Shown: positions 1-6,666 of the stretch, in pieces
Numbering within the stretch: position 1 is the stretch's first letter
Layout: the number at the start of each line of letters is the position of its first letter
NCBI RefSeq assembly: GCF_007556815.1
Contig: NZ_CP041745.1
Coordinates: forward strand, 1,961,001-2,025,000
Length of the DNA: 64,000 bases
From: Paraburkholderia megapolitana
GTDB taxonomy: Bacteria; Pseudomonadota; Gammaproteobacteria; Burkholderiales; Burkholderiaceae
Direction of reading: 5' to 3'
The notes under the pieces: generated by a model
Told to the model about the DNA's origin: nothing
Seen by the model: only the letters and a program-made list of their open reading frames with translations
Database searches by the model: none
Position numbers and translations under genes: made by a program

Positions 1-355
1 GGTAAGCGGCGTACCAGACGAACGCGCAGGCGACGCAAAACAGCAACCCGGTGAAGACGCGCGACGCGTTGCTCGCGTCGACCCACGGTGCCAGCATGCG
101 GATCGCACTGGCGCCGAGCCAGTAGCCGAGCGGTCCTTCCGCGGTGATGTACTTGCCGACCAGATTCGGCAGCAGCCAGTCGTGCAAATGGCCCGTCGCC
201 ATCGTCCACATGACGCCGAAGCCCGCTGCATCCTCGTTCTTCCACGGATCGCGGCCGAACAGGCCGAACGAAGCGTAGATGATGCAGATGGCGAGCAGCA
301 GCCAGCGAGGTAATGCACTGGTCGCGGAGGCGGTGAGGCGAACGGCAGGTCTCAT
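1..355 (-). CDS. Membrane glycosyltransferase, ArnT/GT39-like (partial, N-terminus only)
   Basis: The N-terminal 118 codons of a protein that runs off the left edge of the window. Reading the minus strand from ATG at 355 gives a hydrophobic first helix (PRWLLLAICIIYASFGLFG), then GRDPWKNEDAAGFGVMWTMA, and later EGPLGYWLGA and a second hydrophobic stretch. An acidic pair shortly after the first helix and a PLGYW-type segment are typical of polyprenyl-phosphate-sugar-dependent glycosyltransferases of the GT39/ArnT type. Such integral inner-membrane proteins transfer sugars from lipid carriers to lipid A or other envelope targets. The substrate cannot be told from this fragment. Family assignment is by resemblance only. 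Confidence 0.6.
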   Translation of the reverse strand, partial: MRPAVRLTASATSALPRWLLLAICIIYASFGLFGRDPWKNEDAAGFGVMWTMATGHLHDWLLPNLVGKYITAEGPLGYWLGASAIRMLAPWVDASNASRVFTGLLFCVACAFVWYAAY

Positions 356-523
356 GCAGGTGTCTGGGTATCGGAAAGGCAGTGCGGCGGACAGCGTGAA
401 CCGTGGCCCGGGACGACGACCGGTCTGGAGCATCCGGCATTGTAGACGTGCCGCGCGTTGGCCGTCACGGCTGGCTGTCTTGCCGGCGCTTACGTGGGGC
501 TGTCCGGCTGCGGGGATAGGCGA

Positions 524-550
524 TAAAAAAGGGCAGCTTACGCTGCCCCT
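524..550 (-). terminator. Rho-independent terminator of rpmE2
   Basis: A 7-bp stem (GGGCAGC / GCTGCCC) with a 4-base loop at 531-548. On the minus strand it is followed by a run of six T. It lies about 50 bases beyond the rpmE2 stop codon. Confidence 0.85.
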
Positions 551-601
551 TGGTGCCTTGCTTCGGCCACGAGATCAATCGAGGCCCGCAATGCCGCCCG
601 C

Positions 602-868
602 TTACTTCGCGGCGACCTTGCCGATGGCGCGTGCGCCGAACTTCTTGTTGAACTTCTCGACACGGCCGGCCGTGTCCATGATCTTTTGTTGACCCGTGTA
701 GAACGGATGCGATTCCGACGACACTTCGATCTTCGCGAGCGGGTAGGTCTTGCCGTTGAATTCGCCGGTTTCGCGAGTCTGGATGGTCGAGCGCGTCACA
801 AACTTGAAGTCGATCGACATATCGACGAACAGAACTTCGCGGTAATTCGGGTGAATGCCTTCTTTCAT
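602..868 (-). CDS. rpmE2: 50S ribosomal protein L31 type B
   Basis: An 88-residue protein starting [16 protein letters not shown] and containing the L31 signature around [12 protein letters not shown]. It belongs to the large ribosomal subunit. It has no cysteine at all, so it lacks the zinc-ribbon residues of ordinary L31 and is the zinc-independent type B paralogue. That form usually replaces the zinc-binding one when zinc is scarce, although in Burkholderia it is often the main copy. An AAAGGAA ribosome binding site lies just upstream of the ATG. It is a single-gene unit with its own terminator at 524-550. Confidence 0.95.
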   Translation of the reverse strand: MKEGIHPNYREVLFVDMSIDFKFVTRSTIQTRETGEFNGKTYPLAKIEVSSESHPFYTGQQKIMDTAGRVEKFNKKFGARAIGKVAAK

Positions 869-982
869 GGTCGTTCCTTTAATCTGGCGGTAGCCAACCC
901 GCGTGCCGCCGCGTCAGGCGCGAACGGCATTTTGGCGCGAGCCACTTGCCTACGGTCGAAAAACGGCGATTATGCCAGAAAA

Positions 983-1846
983 TCAGTCGGTTGACGACTT
1001 TTTAGGTGCCTGCGCCTCAAGTCCCTCAAGCGCCCCGGTGCGCGCCGGATCCTGCCGGTAATAGCGCGCGAGCAGCCGGTACAGCTCGGGGTACTCGGCC
1101 TCGAACGCGTGCGGCTGGACGAACAGCGCTTCGCTGCAAACGGCAAAAAATTCCGATGGGTGGTCCGCTGCGTAGGGATCGATCAGCGATTCCCGCTCGA
1201 AGCGCGACCAGCGGCGCTGCGGCACCGCGTCGATTTTCGCGCAGAACTGGTCGTAGGCATGGTCGAACACACCGGCCCAGGCCGCCGCGTCGAGCGGCGC
1301 GTGCCAGCGGCGAAAGAGCGGCGGGTGGCCGTCGGCTTCGCCGCTCAGCATATCGATCTTGTGCGCGAATTCGTGGATCACGACGTTGTACGCGTCCTGG
1401 CCGTCGGTCATCTGCGCGTCTTCCCACGACAGAGCGACATGGGCGCCTTCCCATGCTTCTCCGCTGGCGTCGTGTTCGACTTCGTGGACGACGCCGTCTT
1501 CGTCCTCGACAGTCTGGCGGACGACGAAGTCACCCGGGTAGACGAGTATGCCGACCCAGCCCCGATACAGCTCGAGCCCGAGATTCAATATCGGCAGGCT
1601 CGCCTGCGCGGCGATCGCGACCGTGATCGCATCGGTCAGTTCGAGGTCGTGTGCGGTCGAGAATTGCTTCTGCGCGATGAACAGACTGGTCAGTTCGCGC
1701 AGACGGACGAGGTCGGCGGTGTCGAGGTGGGCGAGGAACGGCAGGCCATCGAGCGTCTGTTGCCAGAGTGCATCGGAGATCGCGTAGCGGCGCAGCGCGC
1801 GATCGCGGCGGCGGGAATCGAACCAGTGAGTGAGTTTCGCAAGCAT
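983..1846 (-). CDS. mtfA: Zinc-dependent peptidase, MtfA family (M90)
   Basis: A 287-residue protein with the metallopeptidase motif HEFAH at residues 158-162, followed by KIDMLSGEADGHPP, the characteristic run of the MtfA (M90) family. In E. coli, MtfA is a cytosolic zinc aminopeptidase-like protein that interacts with the repressor Mlc and so affects glucose PTS genes. Whether that partner exists here is unknown. The length is close to the family norm. It follows the MFS gene at 1850-3406 with a 3-base gap on the same strand, so it may be co-transcribed with the merR-MFS unit. Confidence 0.88.
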   Translation of the reverse strand: MLAKLTHWFDSRRRDRALRRYAISDALWQQTLDGLPFLAHLDTADLVRLRELTSLFIAQKQFSTAHDLELTDAITVAIAAQASLPILNLGLELYRGWVGILVYPGDFVVRQTVEDEDGVVHEVEHDASGEAWEGAHVALSWEDAQMTDGQDAYNVVIHEFAHKIDMLSGEADGHPPLFRRWHAPLDAAAWAGVFDHAYDQFCAKIDAVPQRRWSRFERESLIDPYAADHPSEFFAVCSEALFVQPHAFEAEYPELYRLLARYYRQDPARTGALEGLEAQAPKKSSTD

Positions 1847-1849
1847 CGG

Positions 1850-3406
1850 TCAGTCGATCTGTTTTTGCCACGCGGCGAAGATGCCGCCGCAGACGGCCAC
1901 GCCGATCAGGAAGTAAAAGCCATCCAGCGAGGTCAGGAAGCTGGCCTGCCGCGCCACCATTCTGCTGACTTCGACGATAGCCAGCGCGTGCGCTTCGGCG
2001 AGCGAGCGTCCGGTCGAGACGAAGTCGTTCGTCAGTGCCGCGATCGTACTCTGGAATGCGGGATTGAACGGGTTCGCGTATTCGGCGAGGCGCGCCTGAT
2101 GCAGCGCCTGACGATGCTGCTCGATGATAATGACCGATGCCGTCGCGAATGAAATGGTCAACTGTCGAACGATGTTTTTCAGGCGATAGCCGTGCGTGAA
2201 TTCCTCGATCGCGAAGATCCTGAAGGTCAGGTTGGCGACCGGCAGCACGATGAACAGCAACAGCAGCCCGCGCAGCAACAACGGCACGATCAAGGCGGCT
2301 TCGCCGACGTCGGGCGACATCCGCGTCATCCACGTGGCGGCGAAAGCGGCGATCGCGAAACCTGACACGATGAGCCACTTCTTGCGCGGCAGCAGTTTTG
2401 CGTAGCGCAGATAGACGAAGAGTGCACTGGCGGAAATGAGCGACGTCACACCGACCAGTTGCCCCGTGTTTTCCACCGGATAGCCCAGCCCGCCTTCGAG
2501 AAACCGCGCGATCAGATAGCTGAACGCGGTCGACTCGTAGTAGTAGAACATGTAGAGAATCAGGCCCATCTGGAAGGTCTTTTCGCGTAACGCATGCAAG
2601 CGCACGAGCGGCGACGGATGATGCCATTGCTGCCAGGCGAACCAGGCAAGCGCGCCGATGCCAGAGACGGTCAGCACGACCAGTTCCGGCGACGCGCTAA
2701 AGAGCTTGAAGCGGACCTGCTGCATCACGATCTGAAGCGCGCCTTGTGCGAACGCGAAGATCAGGTAGGGCCAGAAATGTGTCGCGCCACGTTCTTCAGG
2801 CTGCACGTCACCGGAGTTGGGTAGCGCCAGCAACGCGAGGATCGCGAACAGCACACCGACCGGCGCCGTACAGGCAAACAGCGCGCGCCAGTCGAAATGC
2901 GCGACGAGCTGACCGCCCAGCAGCGGCGCCAGCGCGGTGCTCACGACGATCAGGATCAGGAAGGCGCGCGTGGCGGCGGGGCGTTGTTGGGGCGTGAAAC
3001 TGAGCTGGATCAGGATGCGGCAGGTGCCCATCATCGGGCCGATGAAATAGCCCTGAAAGCCGCGGGCAAACGCGAGTTCGACGGAGCTTTCGCAGAGCGC
3101 CGCCGCGACTGCGCCAGCCGCATAGAGCAGCATGCAGCCCGCAACGTAGCGTCGATAACCGATCCGCTCGACCCACCATTGCTGTTGCAGGATGCCGAGC
3201 ACCGCAGCGACGGCATAGGCGCTCGATGACCAGACGAGTTCGTCCGGCGACGCATTGACACCGCCCGCGATATAGCTCGTGAAGAACGAGAAGATGGCGT
3301 TGTCGAAGTAATCGAGGCCGGTGACGACCGCGAGTACCCATGGGAAAAAATCGCCGCGCAGCTTTTCGGCACTGAAAAGCGGGACACGTGATGGCGCAGC
3401 GTTCAT
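1850..3406 (-). CDS. MFS transporter, DHA2-like
   Basis: A 518-residue polytopic membrane protein. After a hydrophilic start (residues 1-20), hydrophobic helices follow throughout, and the spacing fits about 14 membrane segments. The segment ARGFQGYFIGPMMGTCRIL matches the conserved helix-4 motif of drug:proton antiporters of the major facilitator superfamily. Its ATG overlaps the stop of the merR gene by four bases, so the two are translationally coupled and the MerR protein probably controls it. It is likely an efflux pump; the substrate is unknown. Confidence 0.85.
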   Translation of the reverse strand: MNAAPSRVPLFSAEKLRGDFFPWVLAVVTGLDYFDNAIFSFFTSYIAGGVNASPDELVWSSSAYAVAAVLGILQQQWWVERIGYRRYVAGCMLLYAAGAVAAALCESSVELAFARGFQGYFIGPMMGTCRILIQLSFTPQQRPAATRAFLILIVVSTALAPLLGGQLVAHFDWRALFACTAPVGVLFAILALLALPNSGDVQPEERGATHFWPYLIFAFAQGALQIVMQQVRFKLFSASPELVVLTVSGIGALAWFAWQQWHHPSPLVRLHALREKTFQMGLILYMFYYYESTAFSYLIARFLEGGLGYPVENTGQLVGVTSLISASALFVYLRYAKLLPRKKWLIVSGFAIAAFAATWMTRMSPDVGEAALIVPLLLRGLLLLFIVLPVANLTFRIFAIEEFTHGYRLKNIVRQLTISFATASVIIIEQHRQALHQARLAEYANPFNPAFQSTIAALTNDFVSTGRSLAEAHALAIVEVSRMVARQASFLTSLDGFYFLIGVAVCGGIFAAWQKQID

Positions 3407-3963
3407 GCAGAGCGGTTCCGCGCCGTGGTCTGCTTTGCGGCCTTTGCCGGTTGGGTCTGATCTGTTTGCTTTGCGGCCGTAGTCCGCTTTCTGGCAAGCG
3501 CATTGCGCCGCTGTTCGAGCAGCACGTCCACGCTTTCTCCCGCGACGCGCCGCTCCACGTATTCGAGGTCGCGACTCAATTCGGTTTTCAGCGCTTGCGC
3601 TTCCTTCAGTTCGCGCCGGACGGCGTCGATACGCGTATTGAGCGCATCGATCTGCTGTGTGAGTGCGTCGCGGACTTCCCGTAGCGACTCGTCCGATAGC
3701 CGCGAGCGCCCGTTCTCATGACGCTCGAACGGACGCTTCAGCATCTCGGTGATGCCTTGCAACGAAAAGCCCAGCGAACGCAGACGCAGGATTCGCGCGA
3801 AACGTTCGAGGTCGGCGTCGTCGTACAGACGGTAGCGGCCTTCGCTGCGCGTCGGCGTGACGAGACCGCGTTCCTCGTAGTACTTCAGCGTGCGCGGTGT
3901 GACCTGCAGTTGCTTCGCGGCGTCCTGTACGGTCAGCAGGGGAGAGGCGGGATCTGTCGGCAT
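3403..3963 (-). CDS. MerR family transcriptional regulator
   Basis: A 186-residue regulator. The N-terminus has the MerR winged helix-turn-helix (LTVQDAAKQLQVTPRTLKYY, then ERGLVTPTRSEGRYRLYDDADLERF, residues 9-57), followed by a long coiled coil (about 95-150). The tail is basic and rich in K, Q and T. It lacks an obvious metal-binding cysteine pair, so metal sensing is not suggested. It is the first gene of an operon with the MFS transporter. Its own promoter carries a perfect 16-bp palindrome at 4006-4021, pointing to autoregulation. Confidence 0.88.
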   Translation of the reverse strand: MPTDPASPLLTVQDAAKQLQVTPRTLKYYEERGLVTPTRSEGRYRLYDDADLERFARILRLRSLGFSLQGITEMLKRPFERHENGRSRLSDESLREVRDALTQQIDALNTRIDAVRRELKEAQALKTELSRDLEYVERRVAGESVDVLLEQRRNALARKRTTAAKQTDQTQPAKAAKQTTARNRSA

Positions 3964-3994
3964 GGCGAATGGGGAGCCTGAATCGATAGGCCGG

Positions 3995-4021
3995 ATTATA
4001 GTACAACGTGAACGTTCACGT
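3995..4021 (-). promoter_or_regulatory. merR-MFS promoter with perfect 16-bp palindromic operator
   Basis: On the minus strand a consensus -10 box TATAAT lies at 3995-4000, about 30 bases before the merR start codon. Immediately upstream is the perfect 16-bp palindrome ACGTGAACGTTCACGT (4006-4021), which fills the spacer between -10 and -35. This is where MerR-family proteins bind. No good -35 box is visible at 17 bases. At 19 bases there is only a weak CTGTAC, as expected for a MerR-activated promoter with a long spacer. Confidence 0.75.
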
Positions 4022-4072
4022 ACAGGTTGATGGCGAGTGAATGCGACAGGAGAACATCGCGCACGACGCGCG

Positions 4073-4105
4073 AAAAAAAACCGCCCGCGTGAGGCGGGCG
4101 GTTTT
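4073..4105 (-). terminator. Rho-independent terminator of rho
   Basis: An 8-bp GC stem (CCGCCCGC / GCGGGCGG) with a 5-base loop at 4081-4101. It is flanked by eight A on the left and four T on the right, so it can work in both directions. On the minus strand it closes the rho transcript, 50 bases past its stop. Confidence 0.9.
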
Positions 4106-4154
4106 CTGTTGCGACGCAGGCTTTGCTGAGGCCGCCGCGCAGCGTTACGTTACG

Positions 4155-5417
4155 CTAGCTGCCGCGTCGCATCATGTCGAAGAACTCGGAGTTGTTCTTG
4201 GTCTGGCGAACCTTGTCGAGCAGGAATTCCATCGCTTCGACTTCGTCCATGTCGTGGATGAACTTGCGCAGGATCCAGATTTTTTGCAGGATTTCTGGCC
4301 TGATCAACAGTTCTTCGCGGCGCGTGCCGGACTTGTTTAGGTTGATCGACGGGTAGACGCGCTTTTCGGCAAGACGGCGCTCGAGGTGCACTTCCATGTT
4401 GCCGGTGCCCTTGAACTCTTCGTAGATCACGTCGTCCATGCGGCTGCCGGTTTCGATCAGCGCGGTGCCGATGATGGTCAGCGAACCGCCTTCCTCGATA
4501 TTGCGAGCGGCGCCGAAGAAGCGCTTCGGGCGCTGCAGTGCGTTGGCATCGACACCACCCGTCAGTACCTTGCCTGACGCCGGCACAACCGTGTTGTACG
4601 CCCGCGCGAGACGCGTGATCGAATCGAGCAGGATCACGACGTCGTTCTTCATTTCGACGAGGCGCTTCGCTTTCTCGATCACCATTTCGGCGACCTGCAC
4701 GTGACGTGCGGCGGGTTCATCGAACGTGGACGCGATGACTTCGCCGGCCACCGAACGCTGCATTTCCGTCACTTCTTCCGGGCGTTCGTCGATCAGTAGC
4801 ACGAACAGGATGACATCGGGATGGTTCTGCTTGATCGCGTGTGCGATGTGCTGAAGCATCACGGTCTTGCCGGACTTGGGCGAAGCGACCAGCAGGCCGC
4901 GCTGGCCCTTGCCGATCGGCGCGATCATATCGATGACGCGGCCCGTCACGTTCTCCTCACCGCGCATTTCGCGCTCGAGCAGCAGCACCTTGTTCGGGTG
5001 CAGCGGCGTGAGGTTTTCGAACATGATCTTGTGCTTCGAGGCCTCGGGCGCCTGCCCGTTGACCTTGTCGACCTTGACCAGTGCGAAGTAGCGCTCGCCG
5101 TCCTTCGGCGTGCGGACTTCACCTTCGATCGTGTCGCCGGTATGCAGATTGAAGCGGCGGATCTGCGACGGGCTGATGTAGATGTCGTCCGTGCTCGCGA
5201 GATACGAGGTTTCCGGCGAACGCAGGAAGCCGAAGCCGTCCGGAAGCACTTCGAGCGTGCCGTCACCGAAAATTGTTTCGCCCGTCTTGGCGCGCTTTTT
5301 AAGAATAGCGAACATCAGTTCCTGCTTGCGCAGGCGGTTCGCACTTTCGATCTCGAGGCCATTGGCCATCTCGATCAGTTCGGACACGTGCTGTGTCTTG
5401 AGCTCGGATAAATGCAT
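4155..5417 (-). CDS. rho: Transcription termination factor Rho
   Basis: A 420-residue RNA-dependent ATPase/helicase that ends untranslated transcripts as a hexameric ring. The N-terminal Rho_N helical region is at residues 1-45, and the cold-shock-like RNA-binding fold holds RNP1 DGFGFLR (60-66). The P-loop SPKSGKT is at 179-185, and the Walker B region is [15 protein letters not shown]. The length is the standard one. The gene is on the minus strand downstream of trxA, a conserved trxA-rho order. The leader of about 160 bases upstream is long enough for the autogenous attenuation known for rho, but I see no specific element in it. Confidence 0.98.
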   Translation of the reverse strand: MHLSELKTQHVSELIEMANGLEIESANRLRKQELMFAILKKRAKTGETIFGDGTLEVLPDGFGFLRSPETSYLASTDDIYISPSQIRRFNLHTGDTIEGEVRTPKDGERYFALVKVDKVNGQAPEASKHKIMFENLTPLHPNKVLLLEREMRGEENVTGRVIDMIAPIGKGQRGLLVASPKSGKTVMLQHIAHAIKQNHPDVILFVLLIDERPEEVTEMQRSVAGEVIASTFDEPAARHVQVAEMVIEKAKRLVEMKNDVVILLDSITRLARAYNTVVPASGKVLTGGVDANALQRPKRFFGAARNIEEGGSLTIIGTALIETGSRMDDVIYEEFKGTGNMEVHLERRLAEKRVYPSINLNKSGTRREELLIRPEILQKIWILRKFIHDMDEVEAMEFLLDKVRQTKNNSEFFDMMRRGS

Positions 5418-5576
5418 ACGGAGAACCCGCAGGAGAAGGTGCGACGAAATGAAATCTGGGAGGAGAGTTGAGCGGAACCGCTCAAGGACTTACGCGTTAC
5501 ACGTCTTTTCGACGTTTTCTAGATTCTAGCATAGCACACGCCGGCATCCGCCAACCTGGCCGAGCGGCATCTAACG

Positions 5577-5610
5577 ATCGGGCGTGTTGTCGGTCGACAA
5601 CACGCCCGAT
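5577..5610 (-). terminator. Strong hairpin between trxA and rho, without a U-tract
   Basis: A perfect 15-bp inverted repeat (left arm ATCGGGCGTGTTGTC, 5577-5591; right arm 5596-5610) with a 4-base loop, 35 bases after the trxA stop. Neither strand has a T-run behind it, so it is not a classical intrinsic terminator. It may be a 3'-end-stabilising stem or may act with Rho upstream of the rho leader. Confidence 0.55.
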
Positions 5611-5644
5611 TCAGGGCGCAGCCTGCGCGCCGTGCAAAAACAGG

Positions 5645-5971
5645 TTACAGGTTGCCGTCGAGGAACGCGGTGAGTTGCGATTTCGACAGGGCGCCCACTT
5701 TCTGTGCAGCGACCGCGCCGTTCTTGAACAGGATCAGCGTGGGGATGCCGCGCACGCCGAATTTCACCGGCGTCGATTGATGTTCGTCGACATTGATCTT
5801 GGCGATCTGCACGCGACCGTCGTATTCCTTCGCGACTTCGTCGAGGATCGGCGCAATCATCTTGCACGGACCGCACCATTCGGCCCAGAAGTCGAGTAGC
5901 ACGGGTTTATCGGATTTGACGACGTCCGCTTCAAATGATGCGTCGCTAATATGCTTGATTTGTTCGCTCAT
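5645..5971 (-). CDS. trxA: Thioredoxin 1
   Basis: A 108-residue cytosolic dithiol oxidoreductase with the active site WCGPC (C33, C36) and the cis-proline loop GIPTLILF. The start at 5971 was chosen because MSEQIKHI matches the usual thioredoxin N-terminus and a GAAAGAGG ribosome binding site lies 10 bases upstream. The longer reading to 6127 adds 52 residues without family resemblance. It lies upstream of rho on the same strand. Confidence 0.97.
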   Translation of the reverse strand: MSEQIKHISDASFEADVVKSDKPVLLDFWAEWCGPCKMIAPILDEVAKEYDGRVQIAKINVDEHQSTPVKFGVRGIPTLILFKNGAVAAQKVGALSKSQLTAFLDGNL

Positions 5972-6344
5972 TGTATGAATACCTCTTTCGGATCGAGGCC
6001 GGCCTGAATTGCTCGCCACGATACACCAAAACCGGAAAAACTTCTGTTCGTGTTGCCGCGAGCCGGACCCCGTCGAACCCGTTCGATAATCCGCGTAAGC
6101 GGCCTCGGAAGGGTGCTTGGGTGCCACGTATTGCGGGACATCTGCACGCCAGTTTAGCTTAAATCACTATGTGCTGCCCGCCGTGATAGTAGTCATCAGG
6201 GCAGTGGGGTTTCATGCTGCCGACGTGCTGCCACGTTCCTTATCTGGTGATTCCGGAGACAAACACAAGAGGCGCGCAACGAGCGTTGGCTCAACGGTCT
6301 TCGCACATTTGCCGCCATTAACTGTCGCGTTGCCGGGGCTCCGA
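5972..6344. other. Intergenic region between trxA and ffs, no gene seen
   Basis: About 370 bases between divergently read trxA (minus) and ffs (plus). It must hold the trxA promoter on the minus strand, but I could not identify a convincing -35/-10 pair. Short open frames here show no recognisable protein and no ribosome binding site. Confidence 0.5.
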
Positions 6345-6353
6345 TGATACAAT
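6345..6353 (+). promoter_or_regulatory. Extended -10 promoter of ffs
   Basis: TGATACAAT, an extended -10 element (TG, one base, then TACAAT at 6348-6353). Its expected start point, 7-8 bases downstream, coincides with the predicted 5' end of the SRP RNA at 6361. No clear -35 box is seen. Confidence 0.65.
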
Positions 6354-6360
6354 TCAACGT

Positions 6361-6456
6361 GACGGGCCTCCTCGCATGGAGGGGCGGTCAACCTGGTCAG
6401 GTCGGGAACGAAGCAGCCACAGCCGTTTTCCACCAGTGCCGAGGGTCAGGCTCGTC
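6361..6456 (+). ncRNA. ffs: Signal recognition particle RNA, small bacterial type (4.5S)
   Basis: A stem-forming RNA of about 96 bases. The closing helix is GACGGGCCT at the 5' end with AGGCTCGTC at the 3' end. The conserved apical domain is GGTCAGGTCGGGAACG with AAGCAGCCACAG, which carries the tetraloop and the asymmetric internal loop bound by Ffh. It guides co-translational membrane targeting together with Ffh and FtsY. It lies just upstream of dnaX, the usual position in Burkholderiales. Confidence 0.95.
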
Positions 6457-6651
6457 ACCTTCCTCTTTCTGCTTTGCTTTCCTCCCGGTTTTTCTGCCAT
6501 TTCCTGCCGCGTCAGCTAGCGTGTCCCCGTGCAGTTTTCTGTTGCTTCGCGATTTCGAACTATCTTTCTATTAGTGAAAATCAATGGTGTGGCGACGTAC
6601 GCCTGTCTCCCCAGCGGCCGTTTTCGATTCGTCTTTGCGCAGCATCGTTAC

Positions 6652-6660
6652 TGATACAAT
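6652..6660 (+). promoter_or_regulatory. Extended -10 promoter of dnaX, immediately before the start codon
   Basis: TGATACAAT at 6652-6660, the same nonamer as in the ffs promoter. It ends only six bases before the dnaX ATG at 6667, so the predicted transcription start falls on or next to the A of the start codon. No Shine-Dalgarno sequence is present. Confidence 0.6.
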
Positions 6661-6666
6661 TTCTCG

